From Nitrosomonas ureae (GTDB taxonomy: Bacteria > Pseudomonadota > Gammaproteobacteria > Burkholderiales > Nitrosomonadaceae): a stretch of 64,000 nucleotides of DNA. Positions 54,568 through 64,000 of this stretch are shown here, one piece after another. Positions within the stretch are counted from its first letter, which is position 1, and every line of letters starts with the position of its first letter. Made by a program: the position numbers and the translations under genes. The DNA is taken from contig NZ_FNUX01000005.1 of NCBI RefSeq assembly GCF_900108305.1, positions 62,001 to 126,000 of the forward strand, read 5' to 3'. The notes below the pieces were generated by a model. It was not told the origin of the DNA, searched no databases, and worked only from the letters and a program-made list of their open reading frames with translations.

Positions 54568-55341
54568 ATGCCCGATTCCATATCAGAACGCACTGTACTC
54601 AAATCTAGATTACGCAGGCGTGGTATCTATTTATTACCGAATTTATTCACAACGGCCGCATTGTTTGCTGGATTTTATGCCATTGTGCAGGCAATGAATG
54701 GGAATTTTGAGTATTCGGCAATTGCCGTCTTTATTGCGATGGTTCTTGACGGACTAGATGGCCGAGTGGCACGCCTTACTGGAACTCAAAGTGAGTTTGG
54801 TGCCGAATACGATAGTATGTCGGATATGGTTTCTTTTGGCGTTGCGCCTGCATTGATAGTATATGAATGGGCCTTGAAAGAAATGAATCAGTGGGGTTGG
54901 ATCGTTGCGTTTATATACTGTGCATGCGCAGCTTTACGGCTTGCGCGATTCAATACTAATATCGAAGTGGTTGATAAACGTTTCTTCCAGGGCCTGCCCA
55001 GTCCCGCCGCCGCTGCGCTGATAGCGGGACTTGTGTGGGTGACGCTCAATTTTCAGATACAAGGGAGTGATGTTAAATGGCTAGCAAGTATCGTTACACT
55101 GTTTGCTGCATTTACTATGGTGAGTAATATTCCGTATTATAGCGGAAAAGAGATAAATCTACGTCGAAGAGTACCTTTCTTTACAGTACTGTTATTAGTT
55201 TTGTTTTTCTTTGTATTGATACCCAGTCATCCGCCTTTGGTTTTATTTTTCTTATTTGCAGCGTATGCGTTTTCGGGATATTTCATTAAGTTATGGCGCT
55301 TTGGTAAAAGCAAAAGAAGTAGTGACACAATTAATTCCTGA
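54568..55341 (+). CDS. pssA: CDP-diacylglycerol-serine O-phosphatidyltransferase
   Basis: 257 residues with about six to eight membrane segments. The CDP-alcohol phosphotransferase motif is at ~61-87: DGLDGRVARLTG, then GAEYDSMSDMVSFG, with the required four Asp (D-G-x2-D-G-x2-A-R-x8-G-x3-D-x3-D). It makes phosphatidylserine from CDP-diacylglycerol and serine, the step before psd. Between psd and leuA, an order shared by related beta-proteobacteria. Confidence 0.95.
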   Translation: MPDSISERTVLKSRLRRRGIYLLPNLFTTAALFAGFYAIVQAMNGNFEYSAIAVFIAMVLDGLDGRVARLTGTQSEFGAEYDSMSDMVSFGVAPALIVYEWALKEMNQWGWIVAFIYCACAALRLARFNTNIEVVDKRFFQGLPSPAAAALIAGLVWVTLNFQIQGSDVKWLASIVTLFAAFTMVSNIPYYSGKEINLRRRVPFFTVLLLVLFFFVLIPSHPPLVLFFLFAAYAFSGYFIKLWRFGKSKRSSDTINS

Positions 55342-55387
55342 AGTTTACCTCTTGCATTCGAAGGAAAAATTAATTATATTTTCATTC

Positions 55388-55480
55388 ATGATGTTTGAAA
55401 AAAACGATAAATACTTTTTCTCCCTGCTTGCAGTTTCTATTACGACACTGGCGTATCTGCTATTGCGCCTTGCGCGCTAA
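55388..55480 (+). CDS. Short leucine-rich frame before leuA, possible leader peptide
   Basis: 30 codons: MMFEKNDKYFFSLLAVSITT then LAYLLLRLAR and stop. Seven of 30 residues are Leu, with three in a row near the end. It ends 91 bp before leuA and is followed by the hairpin at 55511, the layout of an attenuation leader. However, it has only a weak ribosome site, and it may be chance. A small membrane protein is also possible. Confidence 0.35.
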   Translation: MMFEKNDKYFFSLLAVSITTLAYLLLRLAR

Positions 55481-55510
55481 ATTTTCTCTCCCTAATCTTC
55501 TTTCTTCCCT

Positions 55511-55535
55511 ATAAAATTCGAATAGCGAATTTTAT
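55511..55535 (+). other. AT-rich perfect hairpin in the leuA leader
   Basis: ATAAAATTCG (55511-55520) and CGAATTTTAT (55526-55535) pair perfectly around a 5-base loop, 36 bp before the leuA start. Without a clean T-run it is only a possible attenuator. Confidence 0.45.
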
Positions 55536-55571
55536 CTTACTTTAAGATTTCTTCTTCATGTGGAGAGCATA

Positions 55572-57104
55572 ATGCAAGAGCATTTGATTATTTTTGACAC
55601 AACGTTGCGCGATGGCGAACAAAGTCCGGGTGCATCCATGACTAAGGAAGAAAAGGTGCGCATTGCTTGGCAACTGGAGCGCATGGGTGTGGATGTTATC
55701 GAAGCAGGTTTTCCGGCAGCATCAAATGGAGATTTTGAGGCCGTAAAGGCAGTTGCTGACTCAGTCAAGGATAGTGTGGTGTGTGGGTTAGCGCGTGCGA
55801 TTGAAACTGATATTCAGCGTACGGGTGAGGCGTTAAAAGGCGCGCAATTAGCACGCATTCATACTTTCATTGCGACATCGCCGGTTCACATGAAGAAAAA
55901 ATTGCGGATGTCACCTGATCAGGTGATAACACAAGCCGTGAAAGCTGTGAAATGGGCGCGTCAATACACCGATAATATTGAGTTTTCCCCAGAGGATGCT
56001 GGTCGATCAGAATTAGACTTTTTGTGTCAGATACTTGAGGCTGTGATCGACGCGGGCGCAACCACGGTTAATATTCCTGATACGGTTGGTTATACCATGC
56101 CGGATCAGTTCGGGACGCTTATTCGAAATTTACGTGAGCGCGTTCCGAATTCAGATAAGGCAATTTTCTCGGTTCATTGCCACAATGATTTAGGGCAGGC
56201 TGTGGCTAATTCATTGACTGCGGTGATGAATGGGGCACGGCAGGTTGAATGTACCATCAATGGTTTGGGAGAAAGAGCGGGTAATGCTGCGTTGGAAGAA
56301 ATCGTGATGGCTGTCCGTACCCGCCAGGATTATTTTCCTTGCGATACACGAATTGATACAACACATATCGTTTCGGCAAGTAAACTGGTTTCCGGTATTA
56401 CCGGCTTTCCAGTCCAACCCAATAAAGCGATAGTAGGTGCGAATGCTTTTGCACATGAATCGGGCATTCATCAAGATGGCGTATTGAAACACCGCGAGAC
56501 ATATGAAATCATGCGTGCAGAAGATGTGGGTTGGGGTGCGAACAAATTATTGCTGGGAAAGCATTCGGGACGTAACGCTTTTCGGAATCGTCTGGTGGAA
56601 CTTGGCATCGAGTTGGAATCCGAAGAGATGCTGAATAATACTTTTATGCGCTTCAAGGAGTTAGCAGATAAAAAACATGAAATATTCGATGAAGATCTTC
56701 ATGCATTGGTTTCGGATGAGGAGTTAGTACTGCATGAATGCTTTCGGCTGATCTCGTTGATTGTGCATAGTGAAACGGGTGAGATCCCTTACGCGCGCGT
56801 GGTGATTTCGGATAACGGAAATGAAATGAGCGCTGATTCTGAAGGAAGCGGTCCGGTGGATGCCACTTTCCGTGCGATTGAGAAACTGCTTTCGAGCGAA
56901 GCGAAGCTGCAACTATACTCTGTCAACAATATTACCAGTGGCACTGATGCACAAGGCGAAGTAACCGTGCGATTACAAAAATCTGACCGTATTGTTAATG
57001 GACATGGTGCAGATACCGATATTGTCGTGGCTTCTGCAAAAGCATATCTGAGCGCATTAAATAAGTTATGCAGCAAATTGGAACGGGCGCATCCTCAAGT
57101 GTAG
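55572..57104 (+). CDS. leuA: 2-isopropylmalate synthase
   Basis: 510 residues from ATG 55572, with GGAG six bases upstream (a GTG at 55560 is in frame but lies over that site). [16 protein letters not shown] (~7-22) is the DRDGEQ-type start with metal-binding Asp. [14 protein letters not shown] (~201-214) provides metal His residues, and [15 protein letters not shown] the substrate pocket. A regulatory C-terminal domain (~390-510) binds leucine. It condenses acetyl-CoA with 2-oxoisovalerate, the product line of ilvBHC. Alone at the end of the amino-acid cluster. Confidence 0.97.
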   Translation: MQEHLIIFDTTLRDGEQSPGASMTKEEKVRIAWQLERMGVDVIEAGFPAASNGDFEAVKAVADSVKDSVVCGLARAIETDIQRTGEALKGAQLARIHTFIATSPVHMKKKLRMSPDQVITQAVKAVKWARQYTDNIEFSPEDAGRSELDFLCQILEAVIDAGATTVNIPDTVGYTMPDQFGTLIRNLRERVPNSDKAIFSVHCHNDLGQAVANSLTAVMNGARQVECTINGLGERAGNAALEEIVMAVRTRQDYFPCDTRIDTTHIVSASKLVSGITGFPVQPNKAIVGANAFAHESGIHQDGVLKHRETYEIMRAEDVGWGANKLLLGKHSGRNAFRNRLVELGIELESEEMLNNTFMRFKELADKKHEIFDEDLHALVSDEELVLHECFRLISLIVHSETGEIPYARVVISDNGNEMSADSEGSGPVDATFRAIEKLLSSEAKLQLYSVNNITSGTDAQGEVTVRLQKSDRIVNGHGADTDIVVASAKAYLSALNKLCSKLERAHPQV

Positions 57105-57149
57105 TTGCCATGGGATTGTTGATAAATCTGAAAGAAAGCTTCTCTTTGC

Positions 57150-57617
57150 ATGATGAAAAATAAATTAAGCATATCGGTTTGTACAGCAGTTTTATTGCTA
57201 AGTTTTCAGGTGCAGGCATTTCAATTTAAAGATGCAACGGGTGAGCTTCATAAGCTTGAGGACTATAAGGGGCGCTGGGTATTGATTAATTTTTGGGCAA
57301 CCTGGTGCCCGCCTTGCCTTAAAGAAATTCCTGATTTGATTTCACTATATCAGGATCGTAAGGATATTATGGTTATTGGAGTTGCGATGGATTATAGCGA
57401 TCCACAAGAAATTATGAGCTTTGTGCGTTCTCTGTCAATCAACTATCCTATCGTATTAGGTGATCGGAAAATTGCTTCTCAACTAGATGATATCTCATTA
57501 TTGCCCAGCACGTATTTTTATGATCCTAACGGTAATCCCGCTGCACGGCAGCTAGGCATTATTTCGCGGGAGAGTATCGAAAAATTTATTGAGTCAAAAT
57601 CAGTGGAAAAGAAGTAA
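57150..57617 (+). CDS. TlpA-like periplasmic thiol oxidoreductase
   Basis: 155 residues: a signal segment (ISVCTAVLLLSFQVQAF) and a thioredoxin fold with VLINFWATWCPPCLKEIPDL (~46-65, catalytic CPPC). The late cis-Pro loop LLPSTYFYDPNG (~122-133) is in place. It most likely reduces disulfides in the periplasm, for example in cytochrome c maturation or in copper-site assembly. The start has two adjacent ATGs (57150 and 57153). It is 45 bp after leuA and may be read with it. Confidence 0.9.
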   Translation: MMKNKLSISVCTAVLLLSFQVQAFQFKDATGELHKLEDYKGRWVLINFWATWCPPCLKEIPDLISLYQDRKDIMVIGVAMDYSDPQEIMSFVRSLSINYPIVLGDRKIASQLDDISLLPSTYFYDPNGNPAARQLGIISRESIEKFIESKSVEKK

Positions 57618-57700
57618 TACCTATCCGCACTGACTCTGCAGCAGTTGTTTCCATTGTTAATTAGTTTATCGATTATAAGCTTATTCGATTGCGATGATGT

Positions 57701-58279
57701 TTAGCGCCAGGTGGTTTGCCATCTATTGAATACAAGTTGCGGGTAAGAAGCTTCTCCCAAGCTACCATTATATCTTCCGAGCGCACGGAAATAATCCCCA
57801 TTTTCCTTATCTAAGTAATGCCGAAGAATGGTGCATCCATAGCGCAAATTCATGCGCAAGTGAAAAAGATTGTGATCTTGATGACCGATGACGCCTATCC
57901 AAAATGGCATGATTTGCATATAGCCGCGCGCGCCCGCATGAGAAACGGCATATTTTTTAAAGCCACTTTCAACTTGAATGACGCTTAGCACCAGTTGGGG
58001 ATCCAGTCCTGCTCGTGTTGCTTCATAATAAACCGTTCTTAAAAAATCCTCTCGTTCGATTAGATCGGGTATGTATTTTTCTAAACGATGACTCATGCTG
58101 ATGAGCCAGGTAACATTATCTGCAATAGCTGCATATTCTATGTATGAAGCGGCTTGATCACTCGTTTCGTGCAGAATGATTGTTTGCGTATTGGCAGCGA
58201 GATGCTCATAACCCGGATTGTTGGCATAAATAAGGCTTGGAACGAGTAATAAGAGTATTGCGAAGGTTAATCTATGCAT
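57701..58279 (-). CDS. Lytic transglycosylase (SLT domain)
   Basis: 192 residues with a signal peptide ([16 protein letters not shown]). The SLT domain starts at ~90: [23 protein letters not shown] (given as [18 protein letters not shown]; catalytic Glu in the ES motif), then [12 protein letters not shown] and a C-terminal [11 protein letters not shown]. It cleaves peptidoglycan glycosidic bonds in the periplasm. The start codon overlaps the end of proS by 13 bp, so the two genes form an operon, proS first. Confidence 0.92.
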   Translation of the reverse strand: MHRLTFAILLLLVPSLIYANNPGYEHLAANTQTIILHETSDQAASYIEYAAIADNVTWLISMSHRLEKYIPDLIEREDFLRTVYYEATRAGLDPQLVLSVIQVESGFKKYAVSHAGARGYMQIMPFWIGVIGHQDHNLFHLRMNLRYGCTILRHYLDKENGDYFRALGRYNGSLGEASYPQLVFNRWQTTWR

Positions 58280-59976
58280 AGTTTGGTGGATATAAATGGA
58301 AAAATTTCATCAATAAAGATCACTTGAGGAGAGCGATCTTTCCGGCTTTGATATTCAATAGTTGATTGCTTGAGTCCGCGTTCTCCAATCACAATTCGAT
58401 GTGGAATGCCCATTAGTTCCGTATCAGCAAACATAACGCCGGGACGTTCATCCCGATCGTCTAAAAGTACTTCTATGCGTGCACCCAAGAATTGTTGATA
58501 AAGTTTTTCTACAATTTCTTTTACTTGAGGGCTCTTCTGCAAACCGATCGGAATTATTGCTAACTGAAATGGTGCTATTGCAGCTGGAAAAATAATACCA
58601 TGCTCATCGTGGTTTTGCTCGATGGCGGCAGCCACAATACGCGAGACGCCAATACCGTAACAACCCATTTCCATATGTTGAGCGCATCCAGATTCATCTA
58701 AATAAGTGGCTTTCATAATTTTAGAATACTTCGTACGTAACTGGAAAATATGCCCTACTTCTATTCCTCGGCAAATTTCTAAAATGCCTTTCCCATCAGG
58801 AGATGCATCACCCGGAACTACATTCCTAATATCAAAGACATATTCCGGTAGCTTAAGATCACGACCAAAATTGACATGCATCAAGTGAAAACCTTCTTCA
58901 TTTGCACCGCAAACAAAATTACTCATATTCATAACTGCTTGATCTGCAATCACGCAGGTATTTAACCCGACCGGACCGATATATCCGGGAACCGTGTCGG
59001 TTTCATCTAGAATATCTTCTTCATTTGCTAACTGAAATTCAGATAAAAAGGGTATTTTCCTTACTTTTAATTCGTTCAGTTGGTGATCGCCACGCAATAA
59101 TAATAAAAATATTCGATCATTAGCTTTTACAGCGAGTGTTTTTAAGGTTTTGTTCAATGGGATTTTTAAGAATTCTGCAACCTCAACACAAGTTCGTTTG
59201 CTCGGGGTGGCAATTTTTTGCATGCTGCCATCGGGAATGCTGCGGCTTTGAGGGAGTGTTGGCGAACTGGCCAATTCAATATTGGCCGCATAATCCGAAT
59301 CAGGACAGAATGCGATTGCATCCTCGCCAGAGTCCGCTAAAACGTGAAACTCATGTGAGCCGCTACCCCCTATGGCACCCGTATCAGCTGTGACTGCGCG
59401 AAATTGCAATCCGAGGCGAGTAAAAATACGATTGTAGGTTTCGTACATGAGCTGATAGGTCTGCATTAAACTATCTTCATTCGTATGAAATGAGTATGCA
59501 TCTTTCATGACAAACTCGCGCGCACGCATTACCCCAAAGCGAGGCCTGATTTCATCGCGAAATTTAGTTTGTATTTGATAGAAATTGAGTGGCAGCTGGC
59601 GATAGCTTTTGATTTCCTTGCGCGCAATATCGGTGATGACTTCTTCGTGGGTGGGGCCAAAACAGAAATCGTGTTTATGGCGATCTTTGATTTTTAGCAT
59701 TTGTAGTCCGAATACATCCCATCTTCCAGTTTCTTGCCATAATTCTGCAGGTTGTATAGCGGGCATTAAAACCTCCACGGCGCCACTGCTGTTCATTTCT
59801 TCACGTATAATGTTTTCGATTTTTCTTAATACTCTCAAACCCAGTGGCATCCATGTGTATAGTCCACTCCCGAGGCGTTTGATGAGCCCGGCGCGCAACA
59901 TAAGCTTGTGACTAATCAGCTCTGCTTCCGCGGGTGCTTCTTTGAGTGTTGAAACAAAAAATTGTGAGACGCGCAT
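58267..59976 (-). CDS. proS: Prolyl-tRNA synthetase
   Basis: 569 residues, the bacterial type (proS type 1). Class II motifs: motif 1 around [21 protein letters not shown] (given as [18 protein letters not shown], ~28-46), motif 2 [21 protein letters not shown] (given as [16 protein letters not shown], ~137-152) and motif 3 in [14 protein letters not shown] (~437-450). An insertion domain for editing lies at ~225-385. The C-terminal anticodon-binding domain holds [19 protein letters not shown] (~500-518). It charges proline tRNA. Its 3' end overlaps the lytic transglycosylase gene. Confidence 0.97.
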   Translation of the reverse strand: MRVSQFFVSTLKEAPAEAELISHKLMLRAGLIKRLGSGLYTWMPLGLRVLRKIENIIREEMNSSGAVEVLMPAIQPAELWQETGRWDVFGLQMLKIKDRHKHDFCFGPTHEEVITDIARKEIKSYRQLPLNFYQIQTKFRDEIRPRFGVMRAREFVMKDAYSFHTNEDSLMQTYQLMYETYNRIFTRLGLQFRAVTADTGAIGGSGSHEFHVLADSGEDAIAFCPDSDYAANIELASSPTLPQSRSIPDGSMQKIATPSKRTCVEVAEFLKIPLNKTLKTLAVKANDRIFLLLLRGDHQLNELKVRKIPFLSEFQLANEEDILDETDTVPGYIGPVGLNTCVIADQAVMNMSNFVCGANEEGFHLMHVNFGRDLKLPEYVFDIRNVVPGDASPDGKGILEICRGIEVGHIFQLRTKYSKIMKATYLDESGCAQHMEMGCYGIGVSRIVAAAIEQNHDEHGIIFPAAIAPFQLAIIPIGLQKSPQVKEIVEKLYQQFLGARIEVLLDDRDERPGVMFADTELMGIPHRIVIGERGLKQSTIEYQSRKDRSPQVIFIDEIFPFISTKLCID

Positions 59977-60186
59977 GAGCTATTCCATTATGATAAGAAA
60001 TAATAATTTTACCGTGAAATGCTTGTTTATAGTGTGCAGTAGTTCATGGGTCATGCGCCCGTGATTTATTTAGGTAATCAACGATATGAAAAGACATGAG
60101 TTTTTGTTTTTGGGTTATGAATACTTTCAATCTATCGTAAAGTATGAAAAAATCCATCTATTTGATGGGTCAAATGAACAATTCAT

Positions 60187-60747
60187 ATGATTGACCGTAA
60201 TGGATATCGCCCCAACGTCGGTATTATTCTCTTGAATTCAAGAAACGAAGTTTTTTGGAGTAAACGCATTAGACAGAATTCTTGGCAATTTCCACAGGGA
60301 GGCATTAAGTCTGGAGAAAGTCCAGAGCAAGCCATGTATCGAGAGCTGAGTGAAGAAATAGGGTTGCGCCCGAATCATGTTGAAATTGTTGGGCGTACAC
60401 GTGATTGGCTGAGATATGAAGTGCCTGATCGATGGATTAGACGTGAATGGCGCGGCAATTATAAGGGGCAGAAGCAGATTTGGTATCTGTTGCGACTGGT
60501 CGGGCGCGATAGCGATGTTTCGTTACGTCAAAGCACTCATCCAGAATTTGATGCATGGCGCTGGAATCAATATTGGGTTGAGTTAGACTCGGTCGTGGAA
60601 TTTAAACGCAAAGTTTATAAACAGGCATTGACAGAGTTGTCACGCCTGTTAAAAACAGATCCTTGTCAATGTGCTGATTATGATGTGGATACTTTGGCTG
60701 GGGTTGGTAGGAAGGCTCTGACTGATCAATTGGAAGTGAACGAATAA
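60187..60747 (+). CDS. rppH: RNA pyrophosphohydrolase
   Basis: 186 residues. [22 protein letters not shown] (given as [18 protein letters not shown]) is the RppH opening and [19 protein letters not shown] then IGL the Nudix box (G-x5-E-x7-RE-x2-EE-x-GL, ~37-60). SWQFPQGG precedes it. The enzyme removes pyrophosphate from 5' ends of mRNA to start decay. It is divergent from proS across a 210 bp gap, an order common in beta-proteobacteria. Confidence 0.95.
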   Translation: MIDRNGYRPNVGIILLNSRNEVFWSKRIRQNSWQFPQGGIKSGESPEQAMYRELSEEIGLRPNHVEIVGRTRDWLRYEVPDRWIRREWRGNYKGQKQIWYLLRLVGRDSDVSLRQSTHPEFDAWRWNQYWVELDSVVEFKRKVYKQALTELSRLLKTDPCQCADYDVDTLAGVGRKALTDQLEVNE

Positions 60748-60927
60748 GAACGAATCTATCATAAGCAGATCTTGGAATCATTCTTTTGGTTTTGTTATGA
60801 ATCTAAGAGAAATAGAAGTGGATGGTTTAGTTTTATTTTTTAATAAATTTCCCATCTGTGAGCTTTTCATCAGGCGTAATCGGCTGCGCCATTACAGCCG
60901 CTTATTATTAAATTAGGGAGAGTACCG

Positions 60928-61920
60928 ATGAAGATGCATATACTGGTTGCATCACTTTTATCGATTGGCATGCTTGCCATTTCGGTTAATACTTCAGCCA
61001 ATGAGCCTATCCAACCTATTAAACCTGCAAAAGTTGAAAATGCTGATATGGTTGAGTTGGGAAAAATGCTGTTTTTTGATCCGCGTTTATCTATGTCTGG
61101 ATTTATTTCTTGTAACTCTTGCCATAATTTGAGCATGGGTGGAACAGATAATCTTCCGAGTTCTATCGGTCATAAATGGCATCAAGGACCAATTAATGCT
61201 CCAACTGTATTAAATTCCAGTATGAGTTTGGCGCAATTCTGGGATGGGCGCGCTAAAGATTTAAAAGAGCAAGCCGGGGGGCCGATTGCAAATCCAGGAG
61301 AAATGGGTTCGACACATAAAATTGCCGTTGATGTAATACAATCGATTCCTCAATATCGTACCTATTTTGAGAAAGCGTTTGGATCAGACCAAGTTGATAT
61401 TGATCGAATAACCACCGCAATTGCAGCTTTTGAGGAGACGCTGGTTACTCCGGGATCCCGTTTTGATAAATGGCTGGAAGGAGACAAAAAGGCCTTAAAT
61501 CAGCAAGAACTTGAAGGGTATGCGCTATTCAAAAGTAGCGGGTGCACTGGTTGTCATAACGGGCAAGCTGTAGGAGGTGCACTGTATCAGAAGTTTGGTG
61601 TTTATCATCCTTATGAAACAAAAAGTAAGGTGGAAGGCCGGAAAGCGGTTACTGGAAAAGATTCTGATTTGAATGTCTTTAAAGTGCCAACCTTGCGTAA
61701 TATAGAATTAACTTATCCCTACTTTCATGATGGCGCTGTAACCACATTAGAAGATGCAGTAAGGATAATGGGTAAAGTGCAATTAGATCGCGACTTCAAC
61801 AAGAAAGAAATTGATAGTATCGTTGCCTTTTTGAAGACGCTAACGGGTGTGCAGCCTGAAATTATATTGCCCATTCTTCCACCATCAAATAATAATACGC
61901 CTAAGCCAGTACCATTTTAA
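60928..61920 (+). CDS. Di-haem cytochrome c peroxidase (MauG/CCP family)
   Basis: 330 residues with a signal peptide (ILVASLLSIGMLAISVNTSA). Two haem c sites: CNSCH (~69-73) and CTGCH (~210-214). LGKMLFFDPRLSMSG, FWDGRAKDLKEQA and FKVPTLRNIELTYPYFHDGAV (given as VPTLRNIELTYPYFHDG, ~250) are bacterial CCP signatures. It reduces periplasmic hydrogen peroxide with electrons from cytochrome c, a common defence in nitrifiers. AGGGAGAG is a good ribosome site. It ends in a Pro/Asn tail and a perfect hairpin terminator. Confidence 0.95.
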   Translation: MKMHILVASLLSIGMLAISVNTSANEPIQPIKPAKVENADMVELGKMLFFDPRLSMSGFISCNSCHNLSMGGTDNLPSSIGHKWHQGPINAPTVLNSSMSLAQFWDGRAKDLKEQAGGPIANPGEMGSTHKIAVDVIQSIPQYRTYFEKAFGSDQVDIDRITTAIAAFEETLVTPGSRFDKWLEGDKKALNQQELEGYALFKSSGCTGCHNGQAVGGALYQKFGVYHPYETKSKVEGRKAVTGKDSDLNVFKVPTLRNIELTYPYFHDGAVTTLEDAVRIMGKVQLDRDFNKKEIDSIVAFLKTLTGVQPEIILPILPPSNNNTPKPVPF

Positions 61921-61986
61921 TTGTTGCAATCGAACAGAAGATTGTTGAAATTTCGGTATTACGATTATAGTGCTAGGCGAGTCTCG

Positions 61987-62020
61987 GATCACCCAGATTA
62001 TGATTATAGTCTGGGTGATC
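61987..62020 (+). terminator. Hairpin terminator after the peroxidase gene
   Basis: GATCACCCAGA (61987-61997) pairs perfectly with TCTGGGTGATC (62010-62020) around 12 bases. Without a strong T-run. Confidence 0.65.
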
Positions 62021-62161
62021 TGAAAAGTATTTAGTTGTAAAATTAATTTGATATAACGGTTCTACTGAACGCTGAATGAGTAAAATCTGATATAGATTTA
62101 CATTTAGAAATAAAGTAGAGTTACCATTCCGATAATGAATAATTAAAATAGGGAATTACCT

Positions 62162-62407
62162 ATGGGTAACAAGGGACAGTTGCTACAAGATCCATTTCTA
62201 AATATATTGCGAAAAGAACATATTCCAGTATCAATTTATTTAGTGAATGGTATTAAACTACAAGGACAAATTGATTCATTCGATCAATATGTAGTACTGC
62301 TGAAAAACTCGGTTACGCAAATGGTATACAAACATGCAATTTCTACAGTAGTGCCTGCAAGAGCTGTTACCATTCCCGTTGAAGTGGTGGAAACGCGCGA
62401 TGTCTGA
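62162..62407 (+). CDS. hfq: RNA chaperone Hfq
   Basis: 81 residues. The Sm1 part ([29 protein letters not shown], given as [20 protein letters not shown]) and Sm2 motif ([12 protein letters not shown], with the K-H pair) are complete. It forms a hexamer that pairs small RNAs with mRNAs. Order hfq-hflX-hflK is typical for beta- and gamma-proteobacteria; hflX starts 14 bp later. Confidence 0.97.
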   Translation: MGNKGQLLQDPFLNILRKEHIPVSIYLVNGIKLQGQIDSFDQYVVLLKNSVTQMVYKHAISTVVPARAVTIPVEVVETRDV

Positions 62408-62421
62408 TATGCCTGTTGGGC

Positions 62422-63594
62422 ATGAATAAATTAATAGCATCCGATACAGCAATTTTGGTTGGTGTCGATTTCGGTGGCGGTACTCATCAAGACAGTTTGC
62501 TAGAGTTGCAGCTATTAGCTTCCAGCGATAAGCTTGAGGTTGTTGCGATTGTGACGGGAAAGCGATCCCGCCCTGATCCCACAACATACGTTGGGAAGGG
62601 TAAAGTTGAGGAAATCGTGCGAGTGATGCAGCAGACAGGAGCTGGGTTGGTTATATTTAATCATGATTTGTCTCCAGCGCAGCAACGAAACCTATCTTTG
62701 CGTTTAAATTGTAATGTTATTGATCGCACTAATCTGATTCTTGACATTTTTGCCCGGCGAGCTCACAGCCATGAAGGAAAGCTACAAGTTGAATTGGCTC
62801 AGTTGGAGTATCTTTTGACACGTCTTGTACGCGGATGGACTCATCTTGAAAGACAAAAAGGCGGTATAGGTTTACGTGGGCCAGGAGAGACCCAACTGGA
62901 AACGGATCGGAGGTTAATTAAAAAGCGAGTAAAATTGCTTAAGGGAAAACTTTCGGATCTGCAGCGTCAACGAAATGTTCAAAGACGATCTAGGCAGCGA
63001 GCAAACTCGTTGGCGGTATCCATTGTTGGTTATACCAATGCAGGTAAATCAACTTTCTTTAACAAATTAACCCGGGCGCAATCGTATGCTGCTGATCAGC
63101 TATTTGCCACGCTTGATACAACAACACGTAAATTATTTATTGAAGAAGGCAGTACAGTAGTCATTTCGGATACGGTAGGGTTTATCCGGGAATTGCCGCA
63201 TACACTGGTAGCCGCATTTCGTGCAACACTTGAAGAAACTGTGCAGGCTGATTTATTGCTTCATGTGATAGATGCCAGTAGCTCCAATAGTGATGAGCAA
63301 ATTAAAGAAGTTAATAAAATATTAAAAGAAATTGGTGCCGATGTTATTCCACAGATCTTGATTTTCAACAAAATTGATTTAATCGACACGACCATATGCA
63401 GTAAAGGTTGCGTACGTGATGAATATGGTAGAATATCACGTATTCGTTTAAGTGCAGAAACAGGCGATGGAATTGAGTTTGTAAGGCAGGCGTTGGCAGA
63501 AACGATCTTGGAAAACTCCAAAAAACTGAATAAAGAATCAACGGAAATAACTAATGGATTTCGAGATTGTGCTTCAGTGCAAGACTTTTTTTGA
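62422..63594 (+). CDS. hflX: Ribosome-associated GTPase HflX
   Basis: 390 residues from ATG 62422 (TTG at 62416 is an alternative). An N-terminal HflX domain (VTGKRSRPDPTTYVGKGKVEE, given as RSRPDPTTYVGKGKVEE; ~50) with the G-G-x-G-L-R-G-P-G-E-T-Q-L-E motif, IGLRGPGETQLETDRR (~152-167). The GTPase has G1 GYTNAGKST (~199-207), G3 DTVGF (~252), G4 NKID (~318). It splits stalled ribosomes in heat stress. It is in the hfq-hflX-hflK order, 19 bp before hflK. Confidence 0.96.
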   Translation: MNKLIASDTAILVGVDFGGGTHQDSLLELQLLASSDKLEVVAIVTGKRSRPDPTTYVGKGKVEEIVRVMQQTGAGLVIFNHDLSPAQQRNLSLRLNCNVIDRTNLILDIFARRAHSHEGKLQVELAQLEYLLTRLVRGWTHLERQKGGIGLRGPGETQLETDRRLIKKRVKLLKGKLSDLQRQRNVQRRSRQRANSLAVSIVGYTNAGKSTFFNKLTRAQSYAADQLFATLDTTTRKLFIEEGSTVVISDTVGFIRELPHTLVAAFRATLEETVQADLLLHVIDASSSNSDEQIKEVNKILKEIGADVIPQILIFNKIDLIDTTICSKGCVRDEYGRISRIRLSAETGDGIEFVRQALAETILENSKKLNKESTEITNGFRDCASVQDFF

Positions 63595-63613
63595 ACGAAC
63601 AAACAGGAATGAT

Positions 63614-64000
63614 TATGGGATTAAATGATCCACAATGGGGAAAAAATAAAGGCGATTCTGGCCCACCAGACTTAGATGATGTATTGCGGAATTTCAATAA
63701 GAAAATCAATGATATGTTTGGGCAAAAAAAAAGTGGAGGAGGGGGTGATGATGGCCCGCGTACTCAAGGATCTAAGCCGCAGAGTAGTGGGAGCATTATA
63801 TTAATCCTTGGCTTGTTGGTTGTGGTGTGGCTGGGCAGTGGTTTTTATATTGTAGATGAGGGCCATAGAGGTGTGGTGTTACGATTTGGTCAATATGTCG
63901 ATACATCAGCAGCAGGGTTGCGTTGGCATTTTCCCTATCCGGTTGAGAGAGTGGAAGTTGTGAATGTCAGTCAGGTCCGTACAGTTGAAATTGGCTATCG
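63614..64000 (+). CDS. hflK: HflK protease modulator, C-terminus cut by window edge
   Basis: 129 residues to the window end, from ATG 63614 (AGGA at 63604-63607; ATG 63608 also in frame). A Gly/Lys-rich N-terminus (GLNDPQWGKNKGDSGPPDLD) is followed by one membrane helix (ILILGLLVVVWLGSGFYIV, ~74-92) and the start of the SPFH/band-7 domain (VDEGHRGVVLRFGQYVDTS). HflK with HflC forms a large cage that controls FtsH in the membrane. About two thirds of the protein is outside. Confidence 0.95.

Overview
The window looks like a chromosomal piece of a betaproteobacterium, most likely an ammonia oxidiser close to Nitrosomonas. That is an inference from gene order (ilvB-ilvH-ilvC-psd-pssA-leuA, proS-rppH, hfq-hflX-hflK, nitrilase-tldD), protein character, moderate GC and short palindromic repeats. 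No ammonia-oxidation, rRNA or tRNA gene is visible. About 52 protein genes are supported. The two edges cut a Kef-type antiporter (left) and hflK (right).

Layout. 1-6 kb: Kef antiporter and two large uncharacterised membrane proteins, one with EF-hand loops, all on the minus strand. 6.4-13.7 kb is accessory: an ADP-ribosylglycohydrolase-like protein that has lost both metal motifs, a structured hairpin array, a regulator divergent from a fatty-acid desaturase over a shared palindrome, a SulP transporter, and two secreted-protein genes each lying between copies of a ~90 bp repeat. 14.1-31.9 kb is a phosphate island (below). 32-37.6 kb: a VWA PEP-CTERM protein, greB, a RimB-like protease, a small periplasmic protein, cysH and proline iminopeptidase. 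37.8-44.7 kb: patatin, TerC, Usp, a metallo-beta-lactamase-fold protein, a GAF-GspE ATPase, a decayed DUF2442 gene and a pilin behind a sigma-54 promoter. 44.8-64 kb is core metabolism and housekeeping: glnE, nitrilase, tldD, branched-chain amino acid and phospholipid synthesis, leuA, a thioredoxin-like protein, a lytic transglycosylase, proS, rppH, a di-haem peroxidase, hfq, hflX and hflK.

Main finding. Four promoters between 14.1 and 27.9 kb carry a Pho-box-like sequence: two 7-mers resembling CTGTCAT separated by 4 bp, then a -10-like hexamer exactly 10 bp further on. They precede (1) a seven-gene TonB system (DUF3450, two ExbB-type proteins, ExbD, TonB, a TPR protein and a 1060-residue TonB-dependent receptor), (2) a secreted beta-helix-like protein, (3) a PhoX-like phosphatase with a small membrane protein, and (4) pstS-pstC-pstA-pstB. 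I infer a PhoB-controlled route for organic phosphate: outer-membrane uptake energised by a dedicated TonB complex, dephosphorylation, then Pst import. A fifth, weaker site with the same geometry lies before a small periplasmic protein at 34981-35496.

Two nearly identical 149 bp inverted-repeat elements in opposite orientation flank pstS-pstC-pstA, and one separates pstA from pstB. Coordinates of motifs were read by eye; no database search was possible.
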